DNA of 64,000 nt from Mycobacterium sp. E183 (GCF_001667735.1 NZ_LZJN01000057.1:1-64000), one strand, 5' to 3'; counted from the stretch's first letter, positions 1-8,797 are shown. The notes: generated from the letters alone by a model not told the origin. A program made the numbers and translations.

Positions 1-77
1 TGGCGTGCGGGACGGCCTGGGCGTGCTCGACGACGTGCTCGATCACGCGCTCGATCAACTCGCCGGCGGAGACCACC
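1..77. repeat. Left arm of a perfect 77-bp inverted repeat
   Basis: Bases 1-77 are the exact reverse complement of 273-349, with no mismatch. The arm encodes the C-terminal codons of Mog on the plus strand; its partner encodes the same codons on the minus strand. The spacer, 78-272, is the 5' part of moaE. The pairing stops at 78/272, so the arm may continue to the left beyond the window. Confidence 0.97.
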
Positions 78-85
78 AGCGATGA
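1..85 (+). pseudogene. mog: 3' end of a second mog copy, plus strand
   Basis: The frame running off the left edge reads the last Mog codons (ending AGGDHQR) and stops at TGA 83-85, overlapping the moaE ATG at 82-84. This TGA is the natural mog stop and the junction is the natural mog-moaE junction, but on the strand opposite to the nearly complete mog at 747-274. Whether an intact copy lies to the left cannot be seen here. Confidence 0.85.
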
Positions 86-747
86 CGCTGGTCGTCCGTG
101 CGGCCATGACCGATCACCCGATCTTCCTGGCCGAGCACGAAGAGCTCGTGGCCCATCAGTCGGCGGGGGCTGTCGTCGGCTTCGTCGGCATGATTCGCGA
201 CCACGACGGCGGACGGCGGGTGGTGCGGCTGGAGTACTCCGCGCATCCGTCGGCCGAAGAGGTGTTGGCCAAGGTGGTCTCCGCCGGCGAGTTGATCGAG
301 CGCGTGATCGAGCACGTCGTCGAGCACGCCCAGGCCGTCCCGCACGCCACCGGGCGAACCGGGCAGGTTGACGATCAGGGTCCGTCCCGCCACACCGCAC
401 ACCCCTCGGGACAACACCGACGTGGGCACCTTCGGCAGGCCCGACCGGCGGATCGCGTCGGCCAGCCCCGGGATCATGTAGTCCAGCACGGCGACGGTCT
501 GGTCGGGCGTGCCGTCGCTGGGCGAGATACCGGTGCCGCCCGACGTGATGACGACGTCGACGCCGTCGTCGACCGCCTTGCGCAGGGCCTCGCCGACGGG
601 CTCACCGTCGGCGACCACCGCCGGCTCGGCAAACGAAAACCCGCGCTCTGCAAGCCATTCCGCGATGATGGGCCCGCAGCGATCGTCGTATACCCCGGCG
701 GACGCGCGGGTCGAGGCGATGATGACGCGGGCGGATCGGGTGCCCAT
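55..747 (-). CDS. mog: Mog/MoaB-type molybdopterin adenylyltransferase with abnormal C-terminal tail
   Basis: Mog adenylylates molybdopterin before molybdenum insertion. ATG 747 overlaps the moaC stop by one base (TGATG), so translation is probably coupled. Both binding motifs of the family are present: [15 protein letters not shown] near residue 68 and [11 protein letters not shown] near residue 129. Codons 1-158 (747-274) are a nearly complete Mog. At the inverted-repeat joint the last two codons and the stop are lost, and the frame runs on through antisense moaE for about 72 unrelated residues to position 55. Identity is certain; the tail is either a real rearrangement or an artefact. Confidence 0.85.
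   Translation of the reverse strand: MGTRSARVIIASTRASAGVYDDRCGPIIAEWLAERGFSFAEPAVVADGEPVGEALRKAVDDGVDVVITSGGTGISPSDGTPDQTVAVLDYMIPGLADAIRRSGLPKVPTSVLSRGVCGVAGRTLIVNLPGSPGGVRDGLGVLDDVLDHALDQLAGGDHLGQHLFGRRMRGVLQPHHPPSAVVVANHADEADDSPRRLMGHELFVLGQEDRVIGHGRTDDQRHRWWSPPAS
82..272 (+). pseudogene. moaE: moaE 5' fragment (molybdopterin synthase large subunit), truncated
   Basis: From ATG 82 the frame encodes a clear MoaE2 N-terminus, including the segments [14 protein letters not shown] and [16 protein letters not shown] followed by [16 protein letters not shown]. MoaE forms molybdopterin synthase with MoaD and adds sulfur to precursor Z. After about 65 codons the sequence switches to the reverse complement of mog, so the C-terminal half, which carries the catalytic lysine region, is missing. 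The frame stays open to 1293 only because the antisense of mog and moaC has no stop in it. The fragment should not be functional unless the junction is an assembly error. Confidence 0.85.
273..349. repeat. Right arm of the 77-bp inverted repeat
   Basis: Exact reverse complement of 1-77. The left boundary falls at GGTGGTC (273-279), which can be read both as moaE (codons for KVV) and as antisense mog (GDH). The joint therefore has short shared homology. Confidence 0.97.
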
Positions 748-1274
748 CACCGCACCCAAGTTCCGGTCTTGCCGCCTTCCTTGCGCAGCACCCGAATGTC
801 GTCGAGGCGCGCGGCAGGATCCACAGCTTTGATCATGTCGTACAGCGTCAGGCCTGCCACACTGACAGCGGTCAGCGCCTCCATCTCCACCCCCGTGCGG
901 TCGGTGCTGCGAACGGTCGCGATGATCTCGATGTCGGCGGGTCCCACCGTGAATTCCACGTCGACTCCCGTGAGCGCCAACTGGTGGCAGAGCGGGATCA
1001 GCTCACTGGTGCGCTTGGCCGCGAGGATGCCCGCCACGCGGGCGGTGGCCAGCGCGTCGCCCTTGGGGAGCCCTCCGGCCGAGATCAGCTCCACCACGTG
1101 CGGGGAAGTGTGTAAGGCGCCGGCGGCCACGGCGGTGCGCTTCGTGGTTCCCTTTTCGCTGACGTCGACCATGTGGGCCGCGCCTCGGTCGTCCAGGTGT
1201 GACAACGCGCCCGGGCCGGATTCTCCCGATGCCCAGGTCGCCGCGGGCTTGGCGGCCTCGGAGGCCTTAGCCAT
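747..1274 (-). CDS. moaC: Cyclic pyranopterin monophosphate synthase MoaC
   Basis: 175 residues; with MoaA it turns GTP into cyclic pyranopterin monophosphate, the first step of molybdenum cofactor synthesis. MoaC motifs are intact: [12 protein letters not shown] (35-46), [14 protein letters not shown] (95-108), [11 protein letters not shown] (127-137), DMIKAVD (146-152) and KEGGKTG (165-171). The first 30 residues are a variable extension, as in the mycobacterial MoaC2 type. It starts 8 bp after the upstream small gene and overlaps mog, so the three form an operon in the order of Rv0863-moaC2-mog in M. tuberculosis. Confidence 0.95.
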   Translation of the reverse strand: MAKASEAAKPAATWASGESGPGALSHLDDRGAAHMVDVSEKGTTKRTAVAAGALHTSPHVVELISAGGLPKGDALATARVAGILAAKRTSELIPLCHQLALTGVDVEFTVGPADIEIIATVRSTDRTGVEMEALTAVSVAGLTLYDMIKAVDPAARLDDIRVLRKEGGKTGTWVR

Positions 1275-1282
1275 CCTGGCGC

Positions 1283-1492
1283 CTACCGGTTAACGACGGT
1301 AACCGGGTGCAGGTAGGGCAGGTCAGTGGAGGGCAGCGGGAACACCAGCTCGCCGAACGGCGACAACGCGCCCGTGCGGTCGGTCACGAGTTCGCTCACC
1401 GCGTGGTCGTCGGGGTCCGTCGTCGGCCACCCGTTGTCGACATACCTGGTTTTGCGGGCTTTGCCCTCAGCAGTGTCAGCCACGGCGTCCAT
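1283..1492 (-). CDS. Conserved hypothetical protein, Rv0863-like
   Basis: 69 residues, first gene of the moaC-mog operon. ATG 1492 is preferred because AGGAG lies about ten bases upstream; a longer reading to 1720 would overlap the divergent gene at 1602. The product is soluble, with no signal peptide or membrane segment, and contains [20 protein letters not shown] and [19 protein letters not shown]. From memory it matches Rv0863, which holds the same place before moaC2. Function is unknown; its position suggests a link to cofactor synthesis, but that is only context. Confidence 0.8.
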   Translation of the reverse strand: MDAVADTAEGKARKTRYVDNGWPTTDPDDHAVSELVTDRTGALSPFGELVFPLPSTDLPYLHPVTVVNR

Positions 1493-1601
1493 TCTGACAG
1501 GTCGCTCCTGCGCATGTCGTGCAAGATCGGCAGTTCGACCGAGGAGGCCCCGCCATTCGTGGCCGACGTGCGACCCGCCGACTGTTTTACGCTGGTCAGC
1601 A

Positions 1602-3860
1602 ATGACCGACAACACCCCGGACATCCCGCTGGGGTCGTGGCTGGCCGACTTGCCCGACGAGCGGCTGATCCGACTGCTGGAGCTGAGGCCGGACCTCGCC
1701 CAGCCCCCGCCCGGCAGCATCGCCGCGCTGGCCGCCCGCGCTCAGGCCCGCCAGTCGGTCAAGGCCGCCACCGACGAGCTCGACTTCCTGCGGCTCGCGG
1801 TGCTCGACGCGCTGTTGGTGCTGCAGGCCGACGCCACGCCGGTGCCGACGACGAAACTGCTGGCGTTGATCGGCGAGCGCGCTCGCGACGCCGACATAGC
1901 GGACGCGCTGGACGACCTCCGCGCGCGCGCGTTGGTCTGGGGCGACACCGCGCTCCGCATCGCCCCGGACGCCGGCACGGCGCTGCCTTGGTACCCGGGC
2001 CAAGTCACCCTCGAGGACGCCGCCCGCACGGGCGAGGAGATCGCGCGGCTCATCGACGACCTCAACCAGGCCCAGCTCGACGTGCTGGAGAAGCTCCTCG
2101 AGGGTTCGCCGATGGGCCGCACCCGTGACGCCGCGCCCGGCGCTCCCACGGACCGGCCGGTGCCCCAGCTGCTGGCGATGGGACTGCTGCGACGCATCGA
2201 CGCCGAGACCGTGATCCTGCCCCGCCACGTCGGGCAGGTGCTGCGCGGCGAACAAGCCGGTCCCATGCAGCTGACCGCACCCGACCCGGTGGTGTCGACG
2301 ACCACCGCCGACGATGTCGACGCGGCGGCGGCCGGGGCCACCATCGACCTGCTGCGAGAGCTCGACGTCCTGATCGAAACGCTGGCCGCCGCACCGGTTT
2401 CGGAGCTGCGCAGCGGTGGACTGGGGATCCGCGACGTCAAGCGGCTCAGCAAGACGACGGGCATCGAGGAGTCGCGGCTGGGCCTGATCCTCGAGGTGGC
2501 GGCCGCGGCCGGCTTGATCGCCAGCGGGATGCCCGACCCCGAACCGGCCACCGGCGACGGGCCGTACTGGGCGCCGACGGTGGCCACCGACCGGTTCACC
2601 GCGCTGCCCACCGCGGAGCGCTGGCAGCTGCTGGCCGGCAGCTGGCTGGACCTGCCGAGCCGGCCGGCCTTGATCGGCAGCCGGGGGCCCGACGCCAAAC
2701 CGTATGGCGCCCTTACCGATGCGCTGTACTCGACTGCCGCGCCGCTGGATCGCCGGCTGCTGCTGGGCACGCTGGCCCAGTTGCCTTCGGGCGCCGGCGT
2801 CAACGCGGTTTCAGCGTCGGCGGCGCTCATCTGGCGGCGCCCCCGCTGGGCCAAGCGGTTACAGCCCGGACCCGTGGGTGATCTGCTCGCCGAGAGCCAC
2901 GCGCTGGGCCTGGTGGGGCGCGGGGCGCTCAGTACCCCCGGCCGCGCCCTGCTCGACGAGAGCACCGGCCCGCAGCCCGCGGTCGACGCGATGGCGCGTG
3001 CCCTACCGAAACCGATCGATTACTTCCTGGTGCAGGCCGACCTGACCGTCGTCGTGCCGGGGCCACTGGAACGCGACCTCGCCGAGGACCTGGCCACCGT
3101 GGCCACGGTCGAATCGGCCGGCACCGCGATGGTCTACCGCATCAGCGAACCGTCGATCCGGCATGCGCTCGACGTGGGAAAGACCCGCGACTGGATGCAT
3201 GGACTGTTCGCCAGACACTCCAAAACGCCTGTGCCGCAGGGGCTCACCTACCTGATCGACGATGTCGCGAGACGGCATGGCCAGCTGCGGATCGGCATGG
3301 CCACGTCATTCGTGCGCTGCGAGGATCCCGCGCTGCTGGCCCAGGCCGTCGCCGCACCCGCGACCGACCGGGTGCAACTGCGCGCGCTGGCCCCGACGGT
3401 CGCGGTGTCTCCGGCGCCGATCGCCGAGGTGCTGACCGCGCTGCGCGCGGCGGGTTTCGCCCCGGCGGCCGAAGACTCCACCGGCGCCGTCGTCGACGTC
3501 CGCCCCCGCGGCGCCCGGGTCCCCACTCCGCAGCAGCGCCGGCCCTACCGCCCGATGCCACGACCCAACAGCGAGAGCCTCAACGCCGTGGTCGCGGTGC
3601 TGCGCAAGGTGACCGCCGCGCCGTTCGGCAACAATCGCGTCGATCCGGCGGTCACCATGTCGTTGTTGCAGCGGGCGGCCAGGGAACAAGAGACGCTGGT
3701 GATCGGTTATCTGGATGCCGCGGGTGTCGCCACCCAGCGTGTCGTGGCGCCGATCACCGTTCGCGGCGGTCAGCTGACCGCGTTCGACTCGGCGTCCGGG
3801 CGTCTGCGCGACTTCGCCATCCACCGCATCACGTCGGTGGTGTCGGCCAACGGCCGATAA
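1602..3860 (+). CDS. Helicase-associated protein (XPB partner, Rv0862c-like)
   Basis: 752 residues from ATG 1602, close to its M. tuberculosis counterpart Rv0862c. The N-terminal half is helical and winged-helix-like. Residues about 463-570 ([18 protein letters not shown] onward) match the helicase-C-3 / XPB N-terminal-type domain. The last 60 residues (about 696-748, [11 protein letters not shown] to [10 protein letters not shown]) look like a WYL-type domain, which suggests nucleic-acid or nucleotide sensing. There is no Walker motif, so it is not itself an ATPase. It lies 49 bp before the XPB gene on the same strand and probably works with it in DNA repair. It diverges from the 1492 gene across 109 bp. 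Confidence 0.85.
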   Translation: MTDNTPDIPLGSWLADLPDERLIRLLELRPDLAQPPPGSIAALAARAQARQSVKAATDELDFLRLAVLDALLVLQADATPVPTTKLLALIGERARDADIADALDDLRARALVWGDTALRIAPDAGTALPWYPGQVTLEDAARTGEEIARLIDDLNQAQLDVLEKLLEGSPMGRTRDAAPGAPTDRPVPQLLAMGLLRRIDAETVILPRHVGQVLRGEQAGPMQLTAPDPVVSTTTADDVDAAAAGATIDLLRELDVLIETLAAAPVSELRSGGLGIRDVKRLSKTTGIEESRLGLILEVAAAAGLIASGMPDPEPATGDGPYWAPTVATDRFTALPTAERWQLLAGSWLDLPSRPALIGSRGPDAKPYGALTDALYSTAAPLDRRLLLGTLAQLPSGAGVNAVSASAALIWRRPRWAKRLQPGPVGDLLAESHALGLVGRGALSTPGRALLDESTGPQPAVDAMARALPKPIDYFLVQADLTVVVPGPLERDLAEDLATVATVESAGTAMVYRISEPSIRHALDVGKTRDWMHGLFARHSKTPVPQGLTYLIDDVARRHGQLRIGMATSFVRCEDPALLAQAVAAPATDRVQLRALAPTVAVSPAPIAEVLTALRAAGFAPAAEDSTGAVVDVRPRGARVPTPQQRRPYRPMPRPNSESLNAVVAVLRKVTAAPFGNNRVDPAVTMSLLQRAAREQETLVIGYLDAAGVATQRVVAPITVRGGQLTAFDSASGRLRDFAIHRITSVVSANGR

Positions 3861-3909
3861 TGGGATTGCGATGCGTTGCGACCGCGAGGAATGAGAAGGA
3901 GTTGGGCCA

Positions 3910-5559
3910 TTGACTGACGGCCCCTTGATTGTGCAGTCCGATAAGACGGTGCTGCTCGAAGTCGACCATGAACTGGCCGGCGCGGCACGCGCCGCCATCG
4001 CGCCGTTCGCCGAGCTGGAGCGCGCGCCCGAGCACGTGCACACCTACCGCATCACGCCGTTGGCGCTGTGGAACGCCCGCGCCGCCGGCCACGACGCCGA
4101 ACAGGTCGTCGACGCGCTGGTCAGCTTCTCGCGCTACGCGGTACCCCAGCCGCTGCTGGTCGACATCGTCGACACGATGGCCCGCTACGGCCGCCTGCAG
4201 TTGGTCAAACACCCGGCGCACGGCCTCACCCTGGTCAGTCTGGACCGCGCGGTGCTCGAGGAGGTGCTGCGCAACAAGAAGATCGCCCCCATGCTGGGGG
4301 CCCGCATCGACGACGACACCGTCGTCGTGCACCCCAGCGAGCGCGGCCGGGTCAAGCAGATGTTGCTCAAGATCGGCTGGCCCGCAGAGGATCTCGCGGG
4401 CTACGTGGACGGCGAGGCGCACCCGATCAGCCTGGCGCAGGACGGCTGGCACCTGCGCGACTACCAGCAGATGGCCACCGATTCGTTCTGGGCCGGCGGA
4501 TCCGGGGTGGTGGTCCTCCCGTGCGGGGCGGGCAAGACACTGGTGGGCGCGGCCGCGATGGCGAAGGCCAGCGCGACGACGCTGATCCTGGTCACCAACA
4601 TCGTCGCGGCACGGCAGTGGAAGCGCGAACTGGTAGCGCGCACCTCGCTCACCGAAGAAGAGATCGGCGAATATTCCGGCGAGCGCAAGGAGATCCGGCC
4701 CGTCACCATCTCGACGTATCAGATGATCACCCGGCGCACCAAGGGCGAGTACCGGCATCTGGAGCTCTTCGACAGCCGCGACTGGGGGCTGATCATCTAC
4801 GACGAGGTCCACCTGTTGCCCGCGCCCGTGTTCCGGATGACCGCCGACCTGCAATCCAAACGCCGGCTGGGCCTGACCGCCACGCTGGTCCGTGAAGACG
4901 GCCGCGAGGGCGACGTGTTCTCCCTGATCGGCCCGAAGCGCTACGACGCCCCGTGGAAGGACATCGAGGCGCAGGGCTGGATCGCGCCGGCCGAGTGCGT
5001 CGAAGTGCGGGTGACCATGACCGACAACGAACGGATGATCTACGCCACGTCGGAACCCGAGGAGCGATACAAGGTGTGCTCGACGGCGCACTCGAAGATC
5101 GCGGTGGTCAGGTCGATCCTGGACAAGCATCCCGGCGAACAGACGCTGGTGATCGGCGCCTACCTCGACCAGCTCGACGAACTGGGCGCCGAACTGAACG
5201 CCCCGGTGATCCAGGGGTCGACCCGGACGAAGGAACGCGAGGAACTGTTCGACGCGTTCCGCCGGGGTGAGGTGTCCACACTGGTGGTGTCCAAGGTCGC
5301 CAATTTTTCCATCGATCTGCCGGAAGCTTCTGTGGCGGTGCAGGTTTCGGGAACCTTCGGTTCGCGTCAGGAGGAAGCGCAGCGGCTGGGCCGGTTACTG
5401 CGACCCAAAGCCGACGGTGGTGGCGCCATCTTCTACTCTGTGGTGGCCCGCGACAGCCTGGACGCGGAGTATGCCGCGCACCGGCAGCGCTTCCTCGCCG
5501 AGCAGGGCTACGGTTACATCATTCGCGACGCGGACGACCTGCTGGGGCCGGCGATTTAA
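3910..5559 (+). CDS. ercc3: XPB/Ssl2-type DNA repair helicase
   Basis: 549 residues, the bacterial XPB 3'-5' DNA helicase. TTG 3910 is chosen because AAGGAG ends eight bases before it. An N-terminal damage-recognition-like region (1-180) is followed by SF2 motifs: Walker A LPCGAGKT (203-210), DEVH box (298-301), motif III LTATLVRED (322-330) with the XPB RED motif, and motif VI QRLGRLLRPK near residue 490. All catalytic residues are intact. It sits directly after its helicase-associated partner. In M. tuberculosis (Rv0861c) the next gene is fadB; here about 6.8 kb of other genes come between. Confidence 0.95.
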   Translation: MTDGPLIVQSDKTVLLEVDHELAGAARAAIAPFAELERAPEHVHTYRITPLALWNARAAGHDAEQVVDALVSFSRYAVPQPLLVDIVDTMARYGRLQLVKHPAHGLTLVSLDRAVLEEVLRNKKIAPMLGARIDDDTVVVHPSERGRVKQMLLKIGWPAEDLAGYVDGEAHPISLAQDGWHLRDYQQMATDSFWAGGSGVVVLPCGAGKTLVGAAAMAKASATTLILVTNIVAARQWKRELVARTSLTEEEIGEYSGERKEIRPVTISTYQMITRRTKGEYRHLELFDSRDWGLIIYDEVHLLPAPVFRMTADLQSKRRLGLTATLVREDGREGDVFSLIGPKRYDAPWKDIEAQGWIAPAECVEVRVTMTDNERMIYATSEPEERYKVCSTAHSKIAVVRSILDKHPGEQTLVIGAYLDQLDELGAELNAPVIQGSTRTKEREELFDAFRRGEVSTLVVSKVANFSIDLPEASVAVQVSGTFGSRQEEAQRLGRLLRPKADGGGAIFYSVVARDSLDAEYAAHRQRFLAEQGYGYIIRDADDLLGPAI

Positions 5560-5577
5560 GCCGAGCGCTCTCCGCCG

Positions 5578-5642
5578 CCATGCGACGTTGGCGGAAATTG
5601 ATATCACGGGCGATATCAAGTTTGCGAAGGCCCGCATAGTCC
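5578..5642. repeat. 65-bp interspersed repeat, copy 1
   Basis: Shares 50 of 65 bases with 6990-7054, in the same orientation. The core is a dyad, TTGATATC-acgggc-GATATCAA, at 5598-5619. Read on the minus strand both copies begin with ATG and encode MRA..NLISPV.S.S.NVA, with six of the fifteen differences synonymous. It lies between the XPB stop and the FAD gene start. The nature of the element is unknown. Confidence 0.75.
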
Positions 5643-5721
5643 CGGCCTGGCGCCGCGCATCCACCTTCCTGAGCGTCCCGCCTGATCGGCCACTGGCGCA
5701 AAGATTTCCACTAACATTGCC

Positions 5722-5749
5722 TAGTGCAACTGTTTCATAGTGCTATAGT
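5722..5749 (+). promoter_or_regulatory. Possible promoter with direct repeat before FAD oxidoreductase
   Basis: TAGTGC occurs at 5722-5727 and again at 5738-5743, immediately before TATAGT (5744-5749), a fair -10 box 33 bases before the ATG at 5783. The same-face spacing of 16 bases could suit a regulator. No good -35 box is visible. Confidence 0.3.
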
Positions 5750-5782
5750 GGACCCAACTCCAATTACCGGAGGGTGGGCACA

Positions 5783-6967
5783 ATGAAGATCGCCGTTGTC
5801 GGCGCCGGCATCGCCGGCCCAACGCTCGCGTACTGGCTATCACGGTATGGCCACGAGCCAACCCTGATCGAGAAGGCGCCGCGGCTGCGCACCGGCGGCT
5901 ACGTGGTGGACTTCTGGGGTGGCGGATACGCCGTGGCCGAACGCATGGGACTCACCGCCGAGCTGCACGCCGCGGGGTACACCGTGCGCGAGGTCCGACT
6001 GGTAGATCGCGATTCACGTAGGGTGGGCGGCTTTGCGGCCGAGGTGTTCCAGCGCAACCTTGATGGCCGGTTCGTCACCGTGCCCCGTGGTGACCTGTCG
6101 GCCATGATCTATCGCTCCATCGACAACCATTGTGAAACCCTTTTCGGTGAAAGCGTTTCCGCCGTCGAGCAAAACGATTCGGGAGTGCGGGTGACCCTCG
6201 ACGGGGGCGGCTCACGGCAATTCGATCTGCTCGTCGGTGCGGGTGGCATTCATTCGCCCGTGCGGGACTTGGTATTCGGCCCCTCCTCTAGATTCGAGAA
6301 GGATCTCGGCTACCGGGTCGCGGCATTCGAAACCAAGGGCTATGAACCGCGCGACGAACTCGTCTACCTTGCCTACACCATGCCGGGACGCATGGTCGCC
6401 CGATTCGCCATGCGCGACGAGAAGACCATGTTTCTCTTTATTTTCACGCCTGAGCACATGAGCGGTCCCGATCCGCACGATGCGTCAGAGGTTAACGCGA
6501 CATTGCATCAGGTCTTCGGCAACGCGGGTTGGGAGTGCCCGGAGATCCTGCGCCAACTCGACGGGGCAGCCGACGTGTACTTCGACCGCACCAGCCAGAT
6601 CGTCATGGACCACTGGTCGGACGGGCGGGTGGCGCTGGTCGGCGACGCCGCGGGCGCGGTCTCGCTGCTGGCGGGTGAGGGGACGGGCCTGGCGATGGTG
6701 CAGGCCTACACACTGGCGGGCGAACTTGACCGCGCGGGAGACGATCACCGGGAGGCGTTTCGCCGCTATGAGAATCGGCTGCGTCCGATCGTCGAGGCCC
6801 GGCAGCGGTCGGCCCGCGCATTCGCCACCACGTTCGCGCCAAAGACGGCGCTGGGTCTGTGGACGCGCAACCAGGCGTCCAAGCTGCTGAACGTTCCGCT
6901 GCTGGCCGATTGGGTCGTCGGGAGCGAGTTCGGAAACGACATCGCATTGCCCGAATACGCCGCTTAG
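5783..6967 (+). CDS. FAD-dependent monooxygenase/oxidoreductase, PHBH fold
   Basis: 394 residues. ATG 5783 is preferred over GTG 5774 because GGAGG lies nine bases upstream. It has an N-terminal Rossmann motif VGAGIAGPTLAYWL, the central DLLVGAGGIHSPVR motif that usually contacts FAD and NADPH, and the FAD ribityl motif RVALVGDAAGAVSLLAGEG. This is the aromatic-ring/polyketide hydroxylase family; the substrate cannot be told. A paralogue lies at 10155. The gene stands alone between two copies of a 65-bp repeat and is absent from the matching place in M. tuberculosis, so it may have been acquired as a unit. Confidence 0.85.
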   Translation: MKIAVVGAGIAGPTLAYWLSRYGHEPTLIEKAPRLRTGGYVVDFWGGGYAVAERMGLTAELHAAGYTVREVRLVDRDSRRVGGFAAEVFQRNLDGRFVTVPRGDLSAMIYRSIDNHCETLFGESVSAVEQNDSGVRVTLDGGGSRQFDLLVGAGGIHSPVRDLVFGPSSRFEKDLGYRVAAFETKGYEPRDELVYLAYTMPGRMVARFAMRDEKTMFLFIFTPEHMSGPDPHDASEVNATLHQVFGNAGWECPEILRQLDGAADVYFDRTSQIVMDHWSDGRVALVGDAAGAVSLLAGEGTGLAMVQAYTLAGELDRAGDDHREAFRRYENRLRPIVEARQRSARAFATTFAPKTALGLWTRNQASKLLNVPLLADWVVGSEFGNDIALPEYAA

Positions 6968-6989
6968 CGGTGCGCGTAGCTCTTCCGAA

Positions 6990-7054
6990 CCGTGCGACGT
7001 TCGTCGAACTTGATAGCACCGGTGATATCAAATTCGGGGACGCACGCATGGTCC
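6990..7054. repeat. 65-bp interspersed repeat, copy 2
   Basis: Partner of 5578-5642 in direct orientation. Its core TTGATAGC-ACCGGT-GATATCAA (7010-7031) differs from a perfect 22-bp palindrome at one base. It lies between the convergent ends of the FAD gene (stop 6967) and the thiolase gene (stop 7077), so it is unlikely to be a promoter operator. Confidence 0.75.
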
Positions 7055-7076
7055 GAGAGCCGCGCGCGGTCGCGGA

Positions 7077-8222
7077 CTACAGCGACAGGATGGTCGCCGA
7101 TGCCGTGCCGGGTGCGCCGTACACCTGGGCCAGGCCGACGCGCGGGTTGCCGGGCACCTGACGTTCGCCCGCCTCGCCGCGCAGCTGGCGCACGAGCTCG
7201 TGCATCTGCCGCAGCCCCGACGCGCCGATCGGCTCACCGTTGGCGATCAACCCGCCGTCGGTGTTGACAGGCATCGAGCCGTGGATCTCGGTGGCACCGT
7301 CAGCGAGCAGCTTCTCCTGTTCGCCGTCGGCGCACAGGCCGGTCTCGGCCATGTGGATGACCTCGTTGCCGGCGTCGGTGTCCTGCAGCTGCGCGACATC
7401 GACGTCCTCGGGCCCGATGCCGGCGGCCTCGTAGGCCGCCTTGGCCGCGTACACCGTCGGGGAGACGTCCTCGTCCAGCGGGGCGAAGGTGGCGTGCACC
7501 TCGTAGGCGCCGTACCGGCGGGTGCGAATCTCGCAGGCCCGCACGTACACCGGCTTGTCGGTGTACTTGTGCGCGATGTCGGCCCGACACATGATCACCG
7601 CGGCCGCGCCCTCGTCGGGCGCGCAGAACATGTACTGCGTCAGGGGGTAATTGAGCACGGCGGAATTGAGAATCTCTTCCTCGGGAATCGGCTTGCGGCG
7701 GAACGCATTCGGGTTCAGCGCGCCGTTGCGGAAGTTCTTGGCCGCCACCTTCGCGAGCGTGGCCTGGGAGATGTTGTGGTCGTGCAGGTACTTGTTGGCC
7801 TTCATGCCGAAGAACTTGGTGGTGACGAACTGGCCGTTCTGCGCGTACCACTGTGGCAGCGCCAGCTTGGCGGGGTCGTCGGTGAAGGCGCCGCGCGGGT
7901 GCTTGTCCAACCCGATGGCGATTCCGATGTCGTACTTGCCGAGCCGGATGGTGTCGGCGGTCTGCTGGATGGCGCTGGCGGCGGTGGCGCAGGCATTGAA
8001 CACGTTGGTGAACGTGATGCCGGTCAAGCCGACGAGACGGGTGACCGCGTCCGGGTTCGACACTTCGTGGCTGCCGCCGAAGCCGAACTGGATGTCCTTC
8101 CAGTCCACCCCGGCGTCGGCCAGCGCGGATTGAATGGCCTCGGCGCCCATCTGCATTGCGGTCTTGTCGAACCGGCCGAACGGGTGCAGGCCCACGCCGA
8201 TGATGGCGACATCGTTGGTCAT
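7077..8222 (-). CDS. Thiolase-superfamily lipid-transfer protein (Ltp / SCP-x thiolase-like)
   Basis: 381 residues of thiolase fold. The nucleophile position is kept: FNACATAASAI with Cys78. The C-terminal part has MPVNTDGGLIANGEPIGASG, where the acetyl-CoA-thiolase histidine loop is altered, as in SCP-x/Ltp proteins that act on branched or steroid-like acyl-CoAs by thiolysis or retro-aldol cleavage. It starts one base after the stop of a DUF35 partner gene, the usual arrangement for these complexes. Compare the fused version at 61624, which lacks the cysteine. Its stop lies 23 bp from the second 65-bp repeat. Confidence 0.85.
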   Translation of the reverse strand: MTNDVAIIGVGLHPFGRFDKTAMQMGAEAIQSALADAGVDWKDIQFGFGGSHEVSNPDAVTRLVGLTGITFTNVFNACATAASAIQQTADTIRLGKYDIGIAIGLDKHPRGAFTDDPAKLALPQWYAQNGQFVTTKFFGMKANKYLHDHNISQATLAKVAAKNFRNGALNPNAFRRKPIPEEEILNSAVLNYPLTQYMFCAPDEGAAAVIMCRADIAHKYTDKPVYVRACEIRTRRYGAYEVHATFAPLDEDVSPTVYAAKAAYEAAGIGPEDVDVAQLQDTDAGNEVIHMAETGLCADGEQEKLLADGATEIHGSMPVNTDGGLIANGEPIGASGLRQMHELVRQLRGEAGERQVPGNPRVGLAQVYGAPGTASATILSL

Positions 8223-8223
8223 C

Positions 8224-8658
8224 TCAGGCTCCTTCCGGAGAAGTTGCGATCGGCCGGAACGCGAACGTCATGATTTCGGTGCCCTCTTCGTCGGTGGTGA
8301 GCGGGACCATCGTCAGCTCGACCTCCTGGCCGAATTGCAACTCGGCCGGGTCGTTCTCGGTCAGCCGCCCCTCGACTCGGATTACGTCGTCGAGTTGGAC
8401 CAGTCCGACGCCGAACGGCACGAAGTCCTTGCCCGTCGGGCCTGCGTACGGGGCCCCGGGCGGAAAGCCCTGGGTGGTCCACGCGACCAGTGTCCCGCGG
8501 CGCGGCAGCAGCACATCGGTCATCTCCCCGAGGCTGCAGCGCGGGCACCACTGCTGGACCGGGAAGGTGGTGGCGCCACAACTGCCGCACCGGCTGCCGA
8601 TCAGCTGTGGGCTCTCATCGGGCCAGGTAGAGATCTCGGGGGCGAGTGCCTTTTGCAT
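8224..8658 (-). CDS. DUF35 zinc-ribbon/OB-fold acyl-CoA-associated protein
   Basis: 144 residues from ATG 8658, which has GGAGG eight bases upstream. A zinc ribbon (C24-x2-C27 and C38-x2-C41) is followed by an OB fold (about 45-140). DUF35 proteins bind CoA esters and are obligate partners of thiolase-like enzymes, for example ChsH2 DUF35 with the aldolase Ltp2. Here the stop lies one base before the thiolase start, so the two are surely co-translated. A half-site of the GAGAAT-N3-ATTCTC motif lies about 80 bp upstream. Confidence 0.88.
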   Translation of the reverse strand: MQKALAPEISTWPDESPQLIGSRCGSCGATTFPVQQWCPRCSLGEMTDVLLPRRGTLVAWTTQGFPPGAPYAGPTGKDFVPFGVGLVQLDDVIRVEGRLTENDPAELQFGQEVELTMVPLTTDEEGTEIMTFAFRPIATSPEGA

Positions 8659-8736
8659 CGGGGGATCCTCCAGAAGCGTCCACGGTGCGCCTACAGAATG
8701 TTGCTCACTGAACCGTATAACAGCTTTCCGAAAAGT

Positions 8737-8751
8737 GGAAACCGCATTCTC
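8737..8751. promoter_or_regulatory. Half-site resembling the GAGAAT-N3-ATTCTC operator
   Basis: ATTCTCGCTA at 8746-8755 matches eight of ten bases of the right half of the perfect operator at 52939-52961. The left half (GGAAAC) is poor. It lies between the divergent DUF35 and antibiotic-biosynthesis-monooxygenase-like genes. Included as the weakest member of the set. Confidence 0.25.
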
Positions 8752-8797
8752 GCTAATTGATCGGGCGCGCCCGGGACCCGCGGATATCGTTGAGACC

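Noticed and set aside
82-1293. 403-codon plus-strand reading frame at the left edge
   Set aside because: Only the first 65 or so codons are moaE; the rest is antisense to mog and moaC, held open by high GC.
1596-4043. Several long frames antisense to the XPB partner and helicase genes
   Set aside because: They are GC-rich shadow frames (Arg/Ala/Gly-rich, no ribosome sites) opposite well-recognised genes.
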